A stretch of 64,000 bases of DNA. Origin: Planobispora rosea (GTDB taxonomy: Bacteria; Actinomycetota; Actinomycetes; Streptosporangiales; Streptosporangiaceae). The stretch covers positions 1 through 64,000 of the forward strand of contig NZ_BMQP01000043.1 of assembly GCF_014648175.1 (NCBI RefSeq). The letters run 5' to 3'. Position numbers and translations under genes: made by a program. This document shows, piece after piece, positions 8,639-17,135 of this stretch. How positions within the stretch are numbered: the first letter of the stretch is position 1; each line of letters opens with the position of its first letter. Below the pieces are notes generated by a model. That model searched no databases and was not told the origin of the DNA. It worked only from the letters and a program-made list of their open reading frames with translations.

Positions 8639-10645
8639 ATGGCGGGTGAAATGCAGATTTTGGGGGCGTGTCCGCTGGACTGCCCGGACACGTGCTCGTG
8701 GGTCGTGACGGTCGAGGACGGCGAGGCCGTCAAGCTGCGCGGCAACCCCGACCACCCCTACACCCGCGGCGCGCTCTGCGTGAAGGTCAACCGCTACCTG
8801 GAACACACCCGGGCGGCCGACCGCATCCTCCACCCGATGCGCAGGATCGGCCCCAAGGGCGCGGGCGTGTTCGAGCGGATCTCCTGGGACGAGGCCCTGG
8901 AGGAGATCTCCGTACGGCTGCGCGCGATCGTCGACGAGCACGGCGGCGAGGCGATCTGGCCCTACAACGGCACCGGAAGCCTGGGCTACCTGCAGGGATG
9001 CGAGGGCGTCGCAGGCCGGCGGTTCTGGAACGTCCTGGGTGCCTCCCGGCACTTCCTGAACATCTGCTCCACGGCGGGCAACTCCGGCCTGGTGAAGACC
9101 AACGGCACGCCCGGCGGGATGGACCCGGAGAACTTCGCGCTCTCGCGGCTGATCCTGCTCTGGGGCACCAACACGCTGACCAGCGGGCACCACCTGTGGA
9201 AGTTCATCCAGGACGCCCGCGCGGCCGGGGCGTACGTGGTGGCGATCGACCCGATCCGCACCCGTACGGCCGAGCAGGCCGACGAACACCTGCCGATCCT
9301 GCCGGGCACCGACGCGGCGCTGGCGCTCGGGCTGCTCCACGTCGTGCTGGCCGAGGGCGCGGAGGACCGCGACTACCTGGAGAACCACACGGAGAACTGG
9401 GCGGAGTTCCGCGAGGAGATCCTGCGTCACCCTCCGGCGCGCGTCGCGGAGATCACCGGACTGCCCGAGGCCGGCATCCGGGCCCTGGGCCTGCGCCTGG
9501 CGCGCACCCGGCCCACCGCCATCCGCGCCACCATGGGCATCCAGCGGCACGCGGGCGGCGGCGCCGCGATGCGCGTGATCGCCTCCATCCCCGGGGTGAC
9601 CGGCGACTGGCGCCACCCCGGCGGCGGGGTCGCCTACTCCACCAGCGGCCACGTCCACCTGGACATCGACACCCGCGACAACCTGCGGCCGGGGCCGGTC
9701 CGCACGCTCACCATGACCCGGCTCGCCACCGAGCTGGACGAGTCGGTGAAGTGCCTGTGGGTCTACACCGCCAACCCGGTGGGCTCCTCCCCCGACCAGA
9801 ACCGCATCCGCGAGAGACTCCTGCGCGAGGACCTGTTCACGGTCGTGATGGAGCAGTTCCCCACCGACACCGTGGACTACGCCGACATCGTGCTGCCGGC
9901 GACCATGCAGATCGAGCACATGGACCTGCACGCCGGATACGGGCACATGTACCTGATGTGGAACGAACCGGCCGTCGAGCCGCCGGGCGAGTGCCTGTCC
10001 ACCACCGAGACGTTCCGCCGCCTGGCCGGGCACATGGGCCTGACCGAGCCCTCGCTGTTCGACTCCGACCTGGAGCTGGCCGAGCAGCTGCTGTCCTCGG
10101 GGCACCCGTCCCTGGACGGGATCACGGTGGACCGGCTGCGCAAGGAGGGCTGGGTCCGGCTCAACGTGCCGCAGCCGTTCGCGCCGTTCGCCGACGGCGG
10201 CTTCCCCACCCCCTCCGGCAGGATGCGCCTCCCCCGGGGAGCGGCCTACGTCCCGCCGCACACGGCCGTGGCCGCCGGAGGGCCGTACCCGCTGACGCTG
10301 GTCACGCCCGCCTCCCACACCTTCCTCAACACGACCTTCGGCAACAACCCCGAGCTGCTGCGCCGCTCCAAGGGCCCGCGGGTCCTGGTCAACCCGGCCG
10401 ACGCGGCGGCCCGGGGGCTGGCCGACGGGCAGCGGGTCCGGGTGTTCAACGCCGGTGGCGCGTTCGAGGCCGACGTGGAGATCAGCGAGAAGGTACGGCC
10501 CGGCGTGGTGGCGTCCGCCAAGGGGCACTGGCCCAAGCTGAACCCGGACGGCGCCGGGGTCAACGCGGTGGTGGAGGAGCGCGACGCCGACATGGGCCGC
10601 GGCGCCGTCTACCACGACAACCTCGTGGAGGTCGCCCCCGCCTGA
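8639..10645 (+). CDS. Molybdopterin (bis-MGD) oxidoreductase with N-terminal [4Fe-4S] domain
   Basis: A 668-aa member of the DMSO-reductase superfamily. The N terminus has a 4Fe-4S motif, CPLDCPDTC at residues 11-19, with a fourth Cys in RGALCVK. It is followed by the Mo-cofactor domains, including NGTGSLGYLQG, the LLWGTN binding segment and the C-terminal molydopterin-dinucleotide domain (THTFLN-like stretch, LVNPADAA). There is no Tat signal, so the enzyme is likely cytoplasmic. No small Fe-S or membrane subunit is adjacent, so the electron partner is unknown and the substrate cannot be named. A TAAAGT box at 8627-8632 lies 6 nt before the ATG, suggesting a leaderless mRNA. The gene converges on the GNAT gene with only 3 nt between their stops. 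Confidence 0.88.
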   Translation: MAGEMQILGACPLDCPDTCSWVVTVEDGEAVKLRGNPDHPYTRGALCVKVNRYLEHTRAADRILHPMRRIGPKGAGVFERISWDEALEEISVRLRAIVDEHGGEAIWPYNGTGSLGYLQGCEGVAGRRFWNVLGASRHFLNICSTAGNSGLVKTNGTPGGMDPENFALSRLILLWGTNTLTSGHHLWKFIQDARAAGAYVVAIDPIRTRTAEQADEHLPILPGTDAALALGLLHVVLAEGAEDRDYLENHTENWAEFREEILRHPPARVAEITGLPEAGIRALGLRLARTRPTAIRATMGIQRHAGGGAAMRVIASIPGVTGDWRHPGGGVAYSTSGHVHLDIDTRDNLRPGPVRTLTMTRLATELDESVKCLWVYTANPVGSSPDQNRIRERLLREDLFTVVMEQFPTDTVDYADIVLPATMQIEHMDLHAGYGHMYLMWNEPAVEPPGECLSTTETFRRLAGHMGLTEPSLFDSDLELAEQLLSSGHPSLDGITVDRLRKEGWVRLNVPQPFAPFADGGFPTPSGRMRLPRGAAYVPPHTAVAAGGPYPLTLVTPASHTFLNTTFGNNPELLRRSKGPRVLVNPADAAARGLADGQRVRVFNAGGAFEADVEISEKVRPGVVASAKGHWPKLNPDGAGVNAVVEERDADMGRGAVYHDNLVEVAPA

Positions 10646-10648
10646 GCC

Positions 10649-11098
10649 TCAGTCGAGGACGAGCTTGTAGCCCTCGTGGGAGGCGACGAAGCCGAGGGAG
10701 TCGTAGAACCGGTGGGCGTCCCTGCGCCGCTTGTCGGTGGTGAGCTGGACCACGGCGCAGCCGCGCTCGCGGGCCCGCTCGACCGCCCACTCCATCATCT
10801 TCCGGCCGAGCCCGTGACCGCGCAGGGCCGCGGTGATCCGTACGGCCTCGATCTGCATGCGGAGGGCGCCGCGCCGGGAGATCCCCGGGATGCAGGTGAG
10901 CTGCATGGTGCCCACCACCTCGCCGTCCCGCTCGGCCACGATCAGCTCGTTGTTCGGGTCGGCCGTGATGGCCTCGAACGCGGCGCGGTGCTCCGGGCCG
11001 TACGTGCCGGTCCGGTCCGCGGCGATGGAGTCGTCGGCGATCATGGCGACGATCGCCGGGAGGTCCTCGATGCTGGCGGTGCGGAATTCCACTGACAT
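10649..11098 (-). CDS. GNAT-family N-acetyltransferase
   Basis: A 149-aa acetyl-CoA-dependent acyltransferase. The GNAT fold is shown by the beta4 segment ELIVAERDGEVVGTMQLT, the acetyl-CoA loop RGHGLGRKMMEW (R/Q-x-x-G-x-G/A type) and the C-terminal DAHRFYDSLGF motif. The ATG at 11098 was chosen over a TTG 9 nt upstream because a TAGGTT box at 11111-11106 then lies 7 nt away, as for other leaderless genes here. It is a single-gene unit and the substrate is unknown. The stop is 3 nt from the convergent molybdoenzyme stop. Confidence 0.85.
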   Translation of the reverse strand: MSVEFRTASIEDLPAIVAMIADDSIAADRTGTYGPEHRAAFEAITADPNNELIVAERDGEVVGTMQLTCIPGISRRGALRMQIEAVRITAALRGHGLGRKMMEWAVERARERGCAVVQLTTDKRRRDAHRFYDSLGFVASHEGYKLVLD

Positions 11099-11188
11099 GA
11101 CGATCAACCTAGTCGGGGGCGGGGGTCAGGGCAGGATCAGGGTTGCCCCCCGATGTGGACAGGGGGTTCGAAAGCGCACTCTGTTGTC

Positions 11189-11656
11189 ATGAAAGAAGAA
11201 CTGACTCGACGTGACGAGATCTCCCTCGCCGGCGCGGCCCTGCACGGGGCGCCCTGGAAGAGCGCGGCGGTGGCCGGCGGCGCGGTGGCGGCGACCAGCT
11301 TCGGCCTGGGCGTCATCCTGCCCGGGGCCGCCAGCCTGACCTGGGCTCTCTGCCTGGGCATCAGCCTGTTCGCGCTGGTCGCGGCGGTCGGTGCGATCTC
11401 CAGGCCCGGCGCCGGTGACCGGGTGACCCGGCAGGCCCGCTCCTGGGCGCTGCGCCACCCGTGGCGCTTCTCCCTCTACCCGTCGCTCGGCGCCGCCGCG
11501 CTCATGTACCCGGTGCAGCTCGTCATCGACGGCGAGGGCCCGTTCAGCGCGGGGCTGGACGCGCTCCAGGGCGGCGTCGCGGTCTACCTGATCACCGCGG
11601 TGCTGGCGCTGACCATGAGGGGACGGGGCCAGTCGTCCCTGCCTTCCGGCCGCTGA
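11189..11656 (+). CDS. Small multi-pass membrane protein of unknown function
   Basis: A 155-aa protein I do not recognise. A charged N terminus (KEELTRRDE) is followed by about four hydrophobic helices near residues 27-45, 50-68, 94-113 and 122-142, with a polar C-terminal tail. Codon bias is typical of the neighbourhood, so it is a real gene. It is divergent from the GNAT gene and convergent with the SRPBCC gene, whose stop lies 3 nt away. Nothing in the context points to a function. Confidence 0.7.
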   Translation: MKEELTRRDEISLAGAALHGAPWKSAAVAGGAVAATSFGLGVILPGAASLTWALCLGISLFALVAAVGAISRPGAGDRVTRQARSWALRHPWRFSLYPSLGAAALMYPVQLVIDGEGPFSAGLDALQGGVAVYLITAVLALTMRGRGQSSLPSGR

Positions 11657-11659
11657 CCC

Positions 11660-12127
11660 TCAGGGCCGTTCCGCGACGGCCTTGAGGCTCTCCAGGGTCC
11701 GGCGCATGTTGACGGCGTTGTGGCTCGCCCGGTCCGCCACGCCGGTGGCGAGGTCGCCCACGACGCGCATGAACAGCCCCCTCCGGTCCCAGGTCCTCTG
11801 CTCCACCCGGCAGCCGCTCTCCGTCTCCGTGATGTCGAACCGCCAGATCGCCACGTCGAACACGCCGCCCGCGCGCACGTGGTAGGCGAAGGTCCGGCCG
11901 GGGTCGGCGGCGGTGATCGTGCAGATCGTCGACCAGCGCCGCCAGCCGTTGCGGTTGATCCCCCGGAACCTGGCGCCCGGCCGCGGCTCCCGGACGGGAC
12001 CGACCCAGCGGACCCGCTCGCACTCGGTGTTCCAGGCGCTCATGTCGGTGAGGTCGGCGACCAGGTCGTAGACCGTCTCGGGCGGTGCGGAGATCTCGAT
12101 GCTCGCCGACGCGCTGGGGGCACTCAT
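11660..12127 (-). CDS. SRPBCC-family (START/polyketide cyclase-like) protein
   Basis: A 155-aa protein with the SRPBCC/polyketide-cyclase fold. It opens with SIEISAPPETVYDLVADL, shows the DMSAWNTECERVRW stretch with the usual conserved Trp, and ends in the long helix NAVNMRRTLESLKAVAERP. These proteins bind hydrophobic ligands in a deep cavity; the ligand here is unknown. The ATG at 12127 was chosen because the alignment-like start follows immediately, whereas an upstream start adds twelve atypical residues. There is no obvious Shine-Dalgarno. Confidence 0.78.
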   Translation of the reverse strand: MSAPSASASIEISAPPETVYDLVADLTDMSAWNTECERVRWVGPVREPRPGARFRGINRNGWRRWSTICTITAADPGRTFAYHVRAGGVFDVAIWRFDITETESGCRVEQRTWDRRGLFMRVVGDLATGVADRASHNAVNMRRTLESLKAVAERP

Positions 12128-12202
12128 GTTCGCAGCATGACCGGCAGAACATCGTTCCGGCAAGAGCCGATCCCTCCCGTCCGCGACGGGACCGCCGCGG
12201 GA

Positions 12203-12625
12203 TCAGCCCTGCCCCGCCTCCTGCCCCTGCTGCTCCCGCTCCGCCTCCTGCCCCTGCTGCTCCCGCTCCGCCTCACTCCGGCAGACGCAGAACTCGTTGC
12301 CCTCCGGGTCGAGCATGGTCACCCAGCCGGTGCCGTCGGGGTTGCGGCGGTCGGACTCGATCGTGGCCCCGAGCCCGAGCAGCCGCTCGACCTCCTGGTC
12401 GCGGGTGGTGCCCTCGGAGCCGGTGACGTCCAGGTGGACGCGGTTCTTGACGGTCTTGCCCTCGGGGACCTTGATGAAGAGCAGGTTGATCTTTCCGACG
12501 AGCAGGATCTCGTCGTCGTCCTTGTCGGTGTCCGGGTCGAACTCGAACCCGGTGGCGTCGCGCCAGAAGGTCGCCAGCTCGTACGGCTGCGCGCAGTCGA
12601 AAGTCACGTAGTGGACGTCAATCAT
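12203..12625 (-). CDS. VOC/glyoxalase-like protein with repeated acidic tail
   Basis: A 140-aa protein of the vicinal oxygen chelate superfamily (glyoxalase / bleomycin resistance-like). It begins IDVHYVTFDCAQPYELATFW and shows paired beta-alpha-beta-beta-beta modules ending at the DPEGNEFCVC motif, the usual metal-ligand Glu position. The tail is not part of the fold: it contains two copies of the nine-residue unit AEREQQGQE, encoded by a 27-bp direct repeat at 12215-12274. An in-frame GTG seven codons upstream was not preferred. The function is unknown; many relatives are dioxygenase-like or bind antibiotics. Confidence 0.82.
   Translation of the reverse strand: MIDVHYVTFDCAQPYELATFWRDATGFEFDPDTDKDDDEILLVGKINLLFIKVPEGKTVKNRVHLDVTGSEGTTRDQEVERLLGLGATIESDRRNPDGTGWVTMLDPEGNEFCVCRSEAEREQQGQEAEREQQGQEAGQG
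12215..12274. repeat. 27-bp in-frame tandem repeat in the VOC gene tail
   Basis: Copies lie at 12215-12241 and 12242-12268 with a 6-nt partial third copy. The unit length is a multiple of three, so it adds AEREQQGQE units without breaking the frame. Confidence 0.85.
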
Positions 12626-12718
12626 GCGACCACCCAACCGCGACACCGCCTAAACCGTCAAGCCGGTGTTGTAACCCTCTACAGTGCCAAGCCGGTTACT
12701 CCGTAACCGCCACGGCAG

Positions 12719-13549
12719 TCACGCCGGGTCCCACCAGAGCGTGACCCAGCGATCCCTCGGCACCGGCCACATGTCCAGCTCGGCGACGGCCGCGACGACC
12801 TCCTCCGCCCGGTCCGGATGGAGGCAGAGCCTGCGGCAGGCGCTCTCGGCCAGCTCCGCCACGTCCGAGAACCGGCTCAGCGGAGCCAGGCGCTCCTGCC
12901 GGCGGACTCCGTACCCCATCCGCCCGGCGATGGCGGCCACGTCGTCGGCCGTGGGCCGCTCGGGACGGCCGATGCCGTGGAAATGGGCCCAGAGCGGGGT
13001 GAGCCAGCTCATCGGGTGCCGGTACGGAAGCTCCAGGACGACCCGGCGGCGGGCGTGGCGGGTCAGCTCGGCCAGGAAGCCGGGCAGGTCGGGAACGTTG
13101 TAGACGACATGGGCCGCCATCGCGACATCGGCTTCGGGAGTCTCCCCGGCGACGTCCGGCCAGCGGCCCCGGATCATCGTCACCGGGACGCCCAGCGCCT
13201 CGGCCCGGGACTCCAGCTCGGCCAGCATCCCCTCCGAGGTGTCGACCGCGACCAGTGCGCCGAGGAGCCCGGTCCCGCGGCCGAGGCGGGCCAGCGGGAG
13301 CGAGGCCGCGCCGGTGCCCGCGCCCACGTCGAGGACCGTCCCGTGCTCCGGCAGCGCCTCGGCGACCCGGGCCAGGGTGGGGCCCTCCGGGTCCGCCAGC
13401 GCGCGGTCGGTGCGTTCGGCGAACCGGGCGGGCGAGTGCCGCCACGGGTCGGCCGGGGCCTTCGCCGCGATCTCGTCCGGGATGCCCCATCCCGCCAGAT
13501 CCGACCGCCAGCGCTCCGCCAGTCCTTTGAGGTCCGCAGGCTCCTTCAT
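12719..13549 (-). CDS. Class I SAM-dependent methyltransferase
   Basis: A 276-aa cytosolic methyltransferase. Motif I is VLDVGAGTGAASLPLA at about residues 71-86. It is followed by an acidic residue after beta2 (VAVDTSEGML) and a motif IV-like ADVAMAAHVVYNVPDL. The N-terminal 65 residues are a family-specific helical part (ERWRSDLAGWGIPDEI). The acceptor substrate cannot be inferred. The gene stands alone on the minus strand; its upstream region is the heptad repeat that also follows the transporter gene, so its promoter must lie in or across that repeat unless it is read from the transporter. Confidence 0.87.
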   Translation of the reverse strand: MKEPADLKGLAERWRSDLAGWGIPDEIAAKAPADPWRHSPARFAERTDRALADPEGPTLARVAEALPEHGTVLDVGAGTGAASLPLARLGRGTGLLGALVAVDTSEGMLAELESRAEALGVPVTMIRGRWPDVAGETPEADVAMAAHVVYNVPDLPGFLAELTRHARRRVVLELPYRHPMSWLTPLWAHFHGIGRPERPTADDVAAIAGRMGYGVRRQERLAPLSRFSDVAELAESACRRLCLHPDRAEEVVAAVAELDMWPVPRDRWVTLWWDPA

Positions 13550-13565
13550 GCCCCAGAGCCTAGAA

Positions 13566-13642
13566 GAGCCCGGAGCCCGGAGCCCGGAGCCCGGAGCCCG
13601 GAGCCCGGAGGCCGGAGCCCGGAGGCCGGAGGCCGGAGCCTG
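13566..13642. repeat. 7-bp tandem repeat (GAGCCCG), 11 copies
   Basis: Eleven heptads run from 13566 to 13642. Eight are GAGCCCG or close, and the variants are GAGGCCG. They lie exactly in the gap between the methyltransferase start and the transporter stop, so copy-number change would alter spacing upstream of the methyltransferase. Confidence 0.88.
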
Positions 13643-13666
13643 GGGCGCGGGTCGCGGGTCGCGGCG

Positions 13667-15049
13667 TCAGAAGAGCTTGCCGAACTGGTCGATCAACGTC
13701 AGCACCGAGAAGTACCCGAAGAACGCGAACGTCAGCAGCACGATCACCATGCGGTAGCCGCGGACGCGGATGGCCTGGGGAACCAGCTTCCGGTTGAGGA
13801 CGACGAGCAGGGCCGAGTAGAGGAACATCATGATCCCGCCGACGCTCGCCGAGATCACCAGCAGCGTGATGGGCTGGTCGAAGCCGATCACGAGCATCGT
13901 GATGCCGAACAGCACGATGAACCAGACGACCAGGCTGTAGATGCGGCTCTCGGTCCATCGCGCGCTGTTCGGCAGATAGACCGTCTTGACGATGTCGGCG
14001 ACCATCCTGCCGACGTAGTCGCAGATGCCCATGCTGGCTGCGAACAGCGACAGCGCGCCGATGGCCCAGAAGAACGTGCCGAACCACGACAGCCGCTCGT
14101 TGAGCACCTCGCCCTCGGTCCGCAGGAACGTCACGTTGTTGGCGGTCTCGGCGCCGAAGACCGTGGAGTAGGCCAGCATCGACATCAGGAAGATCGTGAA
14201 GACGGTGATGGCCACGAACGAGACGAGCTGCTCGATGTTGGCCACCCGCCACCATCCGCGCCAGCGGGCCAGGTTGGCCTCGTCGGGCTCGAAGGTGTAG
14301 CCGGTGGCGGGGGCGGCCTGGTCCTCACCGGTCACCGGGGAGACCAGGCGCGGGATGCGCGCGCCCATGCCCATGTTCTTGTCGCGGATCCAGTTGCTCT
14401 GCACCAGGTTCTGCCCGCCGCCCGCGCCGGCGAAGGCCATCGCGCCGAGCACGAGCGCCGCGCCGAGCTGGGCGGGGACCTGGCCGATATGGGTGACCGC
14501 CTCGCCCAGCCCCCGGTAGGCGTCCCCGGTGATGGCCAGGAACACCGCGATCACCAGGAAGACGACGACCGCGCCCACCTTGATGAACTGGGTCGCCTCC
14601 ACGGTCCGGTAGATGACCGGCGACAGGGTGAGCGCCACCGCGATCAGCAGCAGCTCGATCACGGCGATGACGGTGACGTCCCCTCCGCCCACGGCGTAGG
14701 TGAGGACGGTGGCCGAACTGGTGGCCCAGCCGGGCCAGATGTTGGCCAGCACCGCCATGAACGCGAACAGCAGGCCCCAGTGCCGCCACAGGCGGCTGAA
14801 CCCGGTCAGCGCGGTCTCCCCGGTGGCGAGCGTGTACCGCTCGATCTCCATGTTCAGGAAGTACTGGGCGACCACGCCGACCACGGCCGCCCACAGGAAG
14901 ACCAGGCCGACGTTGGCGGAGATGTAGGGCCAGATGACGAACTCGCCGGAGGCGAGACCGACCCCCGCCGCGATGACTCCCGGGCCGAGCACCTTCCGCA
15001 GCGGCTGAGGGTCCGGGAGCTCAGCCGGGCGCAACGGAGGAAGAGCCAT
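13667..15049 (-). CDS. Nramp-superfamily transporter lacking the canonical DPGN/MPH motifs
   Basis: A 460-aa integral membrane protein with about 11 transmembrane helices, related to the Nramp/SLC11 (LeuT-fold) family. The TM1 region GPGVIAAGVGLASGE keeps the family GPG but carries ASGE (33-36) where metal-transporting Nramps have DPGN. The TM6 region reads FAGAGGGQNL instead of the MPH metal-binding motif. A long loop between about residues 215 and 265 (NWIRDKNMGMG ... GYTFEPDE) is also unusual. Mn2+/Fe2+ transport therefore cannot be assumed; Mg2+ or a non-metal substrate is possible. The gene is divergent from fadE5 and shares with it an intergenic region holding an 18-bp palindrome. Confidence 0.8.
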   Translation of the reverse strand: MALPPLRPAELPDPQPLRKVLGPGVIAAGVGLASGEFVIWPYISANVGLVFLWAAVVGVVAQYFLNMEIERYTLATGETALTGFSRLWRHWGLLFAFMAVLANIWPGWATSSATVLTYAVGGGDVTVIAVIELLLIAVALTLSPVIYRTVEATQFIKVGAVVVFLVIAVFLAITGDAYRGLGEAVTHIGQVPAQLGAALVLGAMAFAGAGGGQNLVQSNWIRDKNMGMGARIPRLVSPVTGEDQAAPATGYTFEPDEANLARWRGWWRVANIEQLVSFVAITVFTIFLMSMLAYSTVFGAETANNVTFLRTEGEVLNERLSWFGTFFWAIGALSLFAASMGICDYVGRMVADIVKTVYLPNSARWTESRIYSLVVWFIVLFGITMLVIGFDQPITLLVISASVGGIMMFLYSALLVVLNRKLVPQAIRVRGYRMVIVLLTFAFFGYFSVLTLIDQFGKLF

Positions 15050-15127
15050 AAGGATCGTCTTCCCCTGGCCGATGTGACAAACGTCCCCACTGGTGCTGTT
15101 TTCCAGGGGTTACCGGCGGGTAGCATT

Positions 15128-15145
15128 GTCAGTAAGGTTACTGAC
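15128..15145. promoter_or_regulatory. 18-bp palindromic operator upstream of fadE5
   Basis: GTCAGTAA-GG-TTACTGAC is a perfect inverted repeat, 53 nt before fadE5 and about 80 nt before the divergent transporter. Size and symmetry fit a TetR-type regulator. No tetR gene is adjacent, so the regulator would act from elsewhere. Confidence 0.6.
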
Positions 15146-15197
15146 CAGTAGACCCCTGTCGCGAGTCCCGGTTCCCCGGTTTCAAGGAGCAGAGCCC

Positions 15198-17021
15198 ATG
15201 GGCCACTACAAGAGCAACATCCGTGACCTGGAGTTCAATCTCTTCGAGGTGTTCGGACGCCGGGAGATTCTGGGCACCGGCCGCTACGCCGAGCTGGACG
15301 AGGACATCGTCCGCAGCATGCTCGACGAGCTCAACCGCATGGCCACGGGCGTGCTCGCCGACTCCTTCGAAGAGGGCGACCGTACCCCGCCGGTGTTCGA
15401 CGCGGCGACCGGCACGGTGAAGATGCCCGAGGGCATCAAGAAGTCCTTCTTCGCCATGCGCGACGCCGGCTGGACCAACCTCGACCTGCCCGCCGAGATG
15501 GGCGGCCCGGGCGTGCCGCGCAGCGTGGCCTGGGCCCTGGCCGAGCTCATCCTCGGCTCCAACCCGGCCCTGTGGATGTACTCCAGCGGCCCCGGCTTCG
15601 CCCACATCCTGCACACCATCGGCACCGACGAGCAGAAGCGCTTCGCCGAGCTGGCCATCGAGCGGCAGTGGGGCGCCACCATGGTGCTCACCGAGCCCGA
15701 CGCGGGCTCCGACGTGGGCGCCGGCCGGGCCAAGGCCGTACGGCAGCCCGACGGCACCTGGCACATCGAGGGCGTCAAGCGCTTCATCACCAGCGCCGAG
15801 CACGACATGGCCGAGAACATCTTCCACCTGGTGCTGGCCCGCCCCGAGGGGCACGGCCCCGGCACCAAGGGCCTGTCGATGTTCCTGGTGCCCAAGTACC
15901 ACGTGGACCTGGAGACCGGTGAGCTCGGCGAGCGCAACGGCGTCTACGTCACCAACGTCGAGAAGAAGATGGGCCTGAAGGTCTCCACGACCTGCGAGCT
16001 CACCTTCGGCGACAAGCACCCGGCCGTCGGCACGCTCGTCGGCGACGTGCACGAGGGCATCAAGCAGATGTTCATGGTCATCGAGCAGGCCCGCATGATG
16101 GTCGGCACCAAGGCCATCGCCACCCTGTCCACCGGATACCTGAACGCGCTGGAGTACGCCAAGTCCCGCGTGCAGGGCGCCGACCTGACCCAGATGGCCG
16201 ACAAGTCCGCCCCGCGCGTGACCATCACCCACCACCCGGACGTGCGCCGCGAGCTGATGCTCCAGAAGTCGTACGCCGAGGGCATGCGGGCTCTGGTCCT
16301 GCTGACGGCCTCCTACCAGGACGCCGTGCAGATCGCCGAGTTCGAGGGCCGCCGGGACGAGCACGCCGAGGCGATGAACGACCTGCTGCTCCCGCTCGTC
16401 AAGGGCGTCGGCTCCGAGCGCTCCTACGAGATGCTCGCCCGCTCGCTGCAGACCCTGGGCGGCTCCGGCTACCTGCAGGAGTACCCGATCGAGCAGTACA
16501 TCCGGGACGCCAAGATCGACTCCCTCTACGAGGGCACCACCGCGATCCAGGGCCTGGACCTGTTCTTCCGCAAGGTCCTGCGCAACCAGGGCGTCGCCCT
16601 CGGCTCGCTCTACACCGACATCAAGGCCTTCGCCGACTCCGAGGCGGGCAACGGCCGGCTGAAGCAGGAGCGCGCGCTCCTGGCCGAGGCCGCCGACGAG
16701 GTCAAGGCCATGGCCGACACCATGGCCGGCTGGGCGCTCGGCTCGCTGGACAAGCCCGCCGAGGTCTACAAGGTCGGCCTGAACACCACCCGCTTCCTGC
16801 TCGCCCTCGGCGACCTGGTCATCGGCTGGCTGCTGCTGCGCCAGGCCGAGATCGCCCTGGCCGCGCTGGGCGCCTCGGACGAGGACAAGGCGTTCTACAC
16901 CGGCAAGGTCGCGGCCGCGTCGTTCTTCGTCCAGACCGTCCTGCCGCGCCTGGCCGCCGAGCGCCGTATCCTGGCCGCCACGAACCAGGACCTGATGGAG
17001 CTCCCGGAGGACGCGTTCTGA
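15198..17021 (+). CDS. fadE5: Acyl-CoA dehydrogenase, FadE5 type
   Basis: A 607-aa flavoenzyme of fatty-acid beta-oxidation that oxidises acyl-CoA to the trans-2-enoyl-CoA. As I recall it, Mycobacterium tuberculosis FadE5 matches along the whole length, including the N-terminal GHYKSNIRDLEFNLFE, the FAD-contact stretch TMVLTEPDAGSDVGAGR, the QARMMVGTKAIATLSTGYLN helix, the catalytic-base region YLQEYPIEQYIRDAKIDS and LYEGTTAIQ. FadE5 has an extra C-terminal helical domain that accounts for the length over 600 residues. The ATG has AAGGAG at 15184-15189 (8-nt spacing); an open frame starting at 15093 runs through the operator and was rejected. It is a monocistronic unit ending at a strong terminator. 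Confidence 0.93.
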   Translation: MGHYKSNIRDLEFNLFEVFGRREILGTGRYAELDEDIVRSMLDELNRMATGVLADSFEEGDRTPPVFDAATGTVKMPEGIKKSFFAMRDAGWTNLDLPAEMGGPGVPRSVAWALAELILGSNPALWMYSSGPGFAHILHTIGTDEQKRFAELAIERQWGATMVLTEPDAGSDVGAGRAKAVRQPDGTWHIEGVKRFITSAEHDMAENIFHLVLARPEGHGPGTKGLSMFLVPKYHVDLETGELGERNGVYVTNVEKKMGLKVSTTCELTFGDKHPAVGTLVGDVHEGIKQMFMVIEQARMMVGTKAIATLSTGYLNALEYAKSRVQGADLTQMADKSAPRVTITHHPDVRRELMLQKSYAEGMRALVLLTASYQDAVQIAEFEGRRDEHAEAMNDLLLPLVKGVGSERSYEMLARSLQTLGGSGYLQEYPIEQYIRDAKIDSLYEGTTAIQGLDLFFRKVLRNQGVALGSLYTDIKAFADSEAGNGRLKQERALLAEAADEVKAMADTMAGWALGSLDKPAEVYKVGLNTTRFLLALGDLVIGWLLLRQAEIALAALGASDEDKAFYTGKVAAASFFVQTVLPRLAAERRILAATNQDLMELPEDAF

Positions 17022-17061
17022 GCCGGATCCAGGCCACCTGCTCCCGCGGCGGGTAAGCGCT

Positions 17062-17095
17062 GAGGGGCGGTCCCGTTCGTACGGGACCGCCCCTC
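17062..17095. terminator. Bidirectional hairpin terminator
   Basis: A perfect 15-bp stem (17062-17076 with 17081-17095) has a TCGT loop. It lies between the convergent fadE5 and chemotaxis-receptor genes. Confidence 0.8.
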
Positions 17096-17135
17096 CGTGT
17101 TCTCCGCCGTCACCGCCGGTGCGGCGGAGCCCGCG

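Noticed and set aside
13566..13642. Possible CRISPR array
   Set aside because: Units are contiguous 7-bp repeats with no spacers; none of the repeat tracts in the window has spacer-like unique segments.
12818..15151. 777-codon plus-strand frame across the methyltransferase and transporter genes
   Set aside because: It spans two real minus-strand genes and the heptad repeat, and its product has no recognisable domain.
15093..15197. Upstream start for fadE5
   Set aside because: It would place the 18-bp operator inside the coding region and add residues absent from FadE5; AAGGAG supports 15198.
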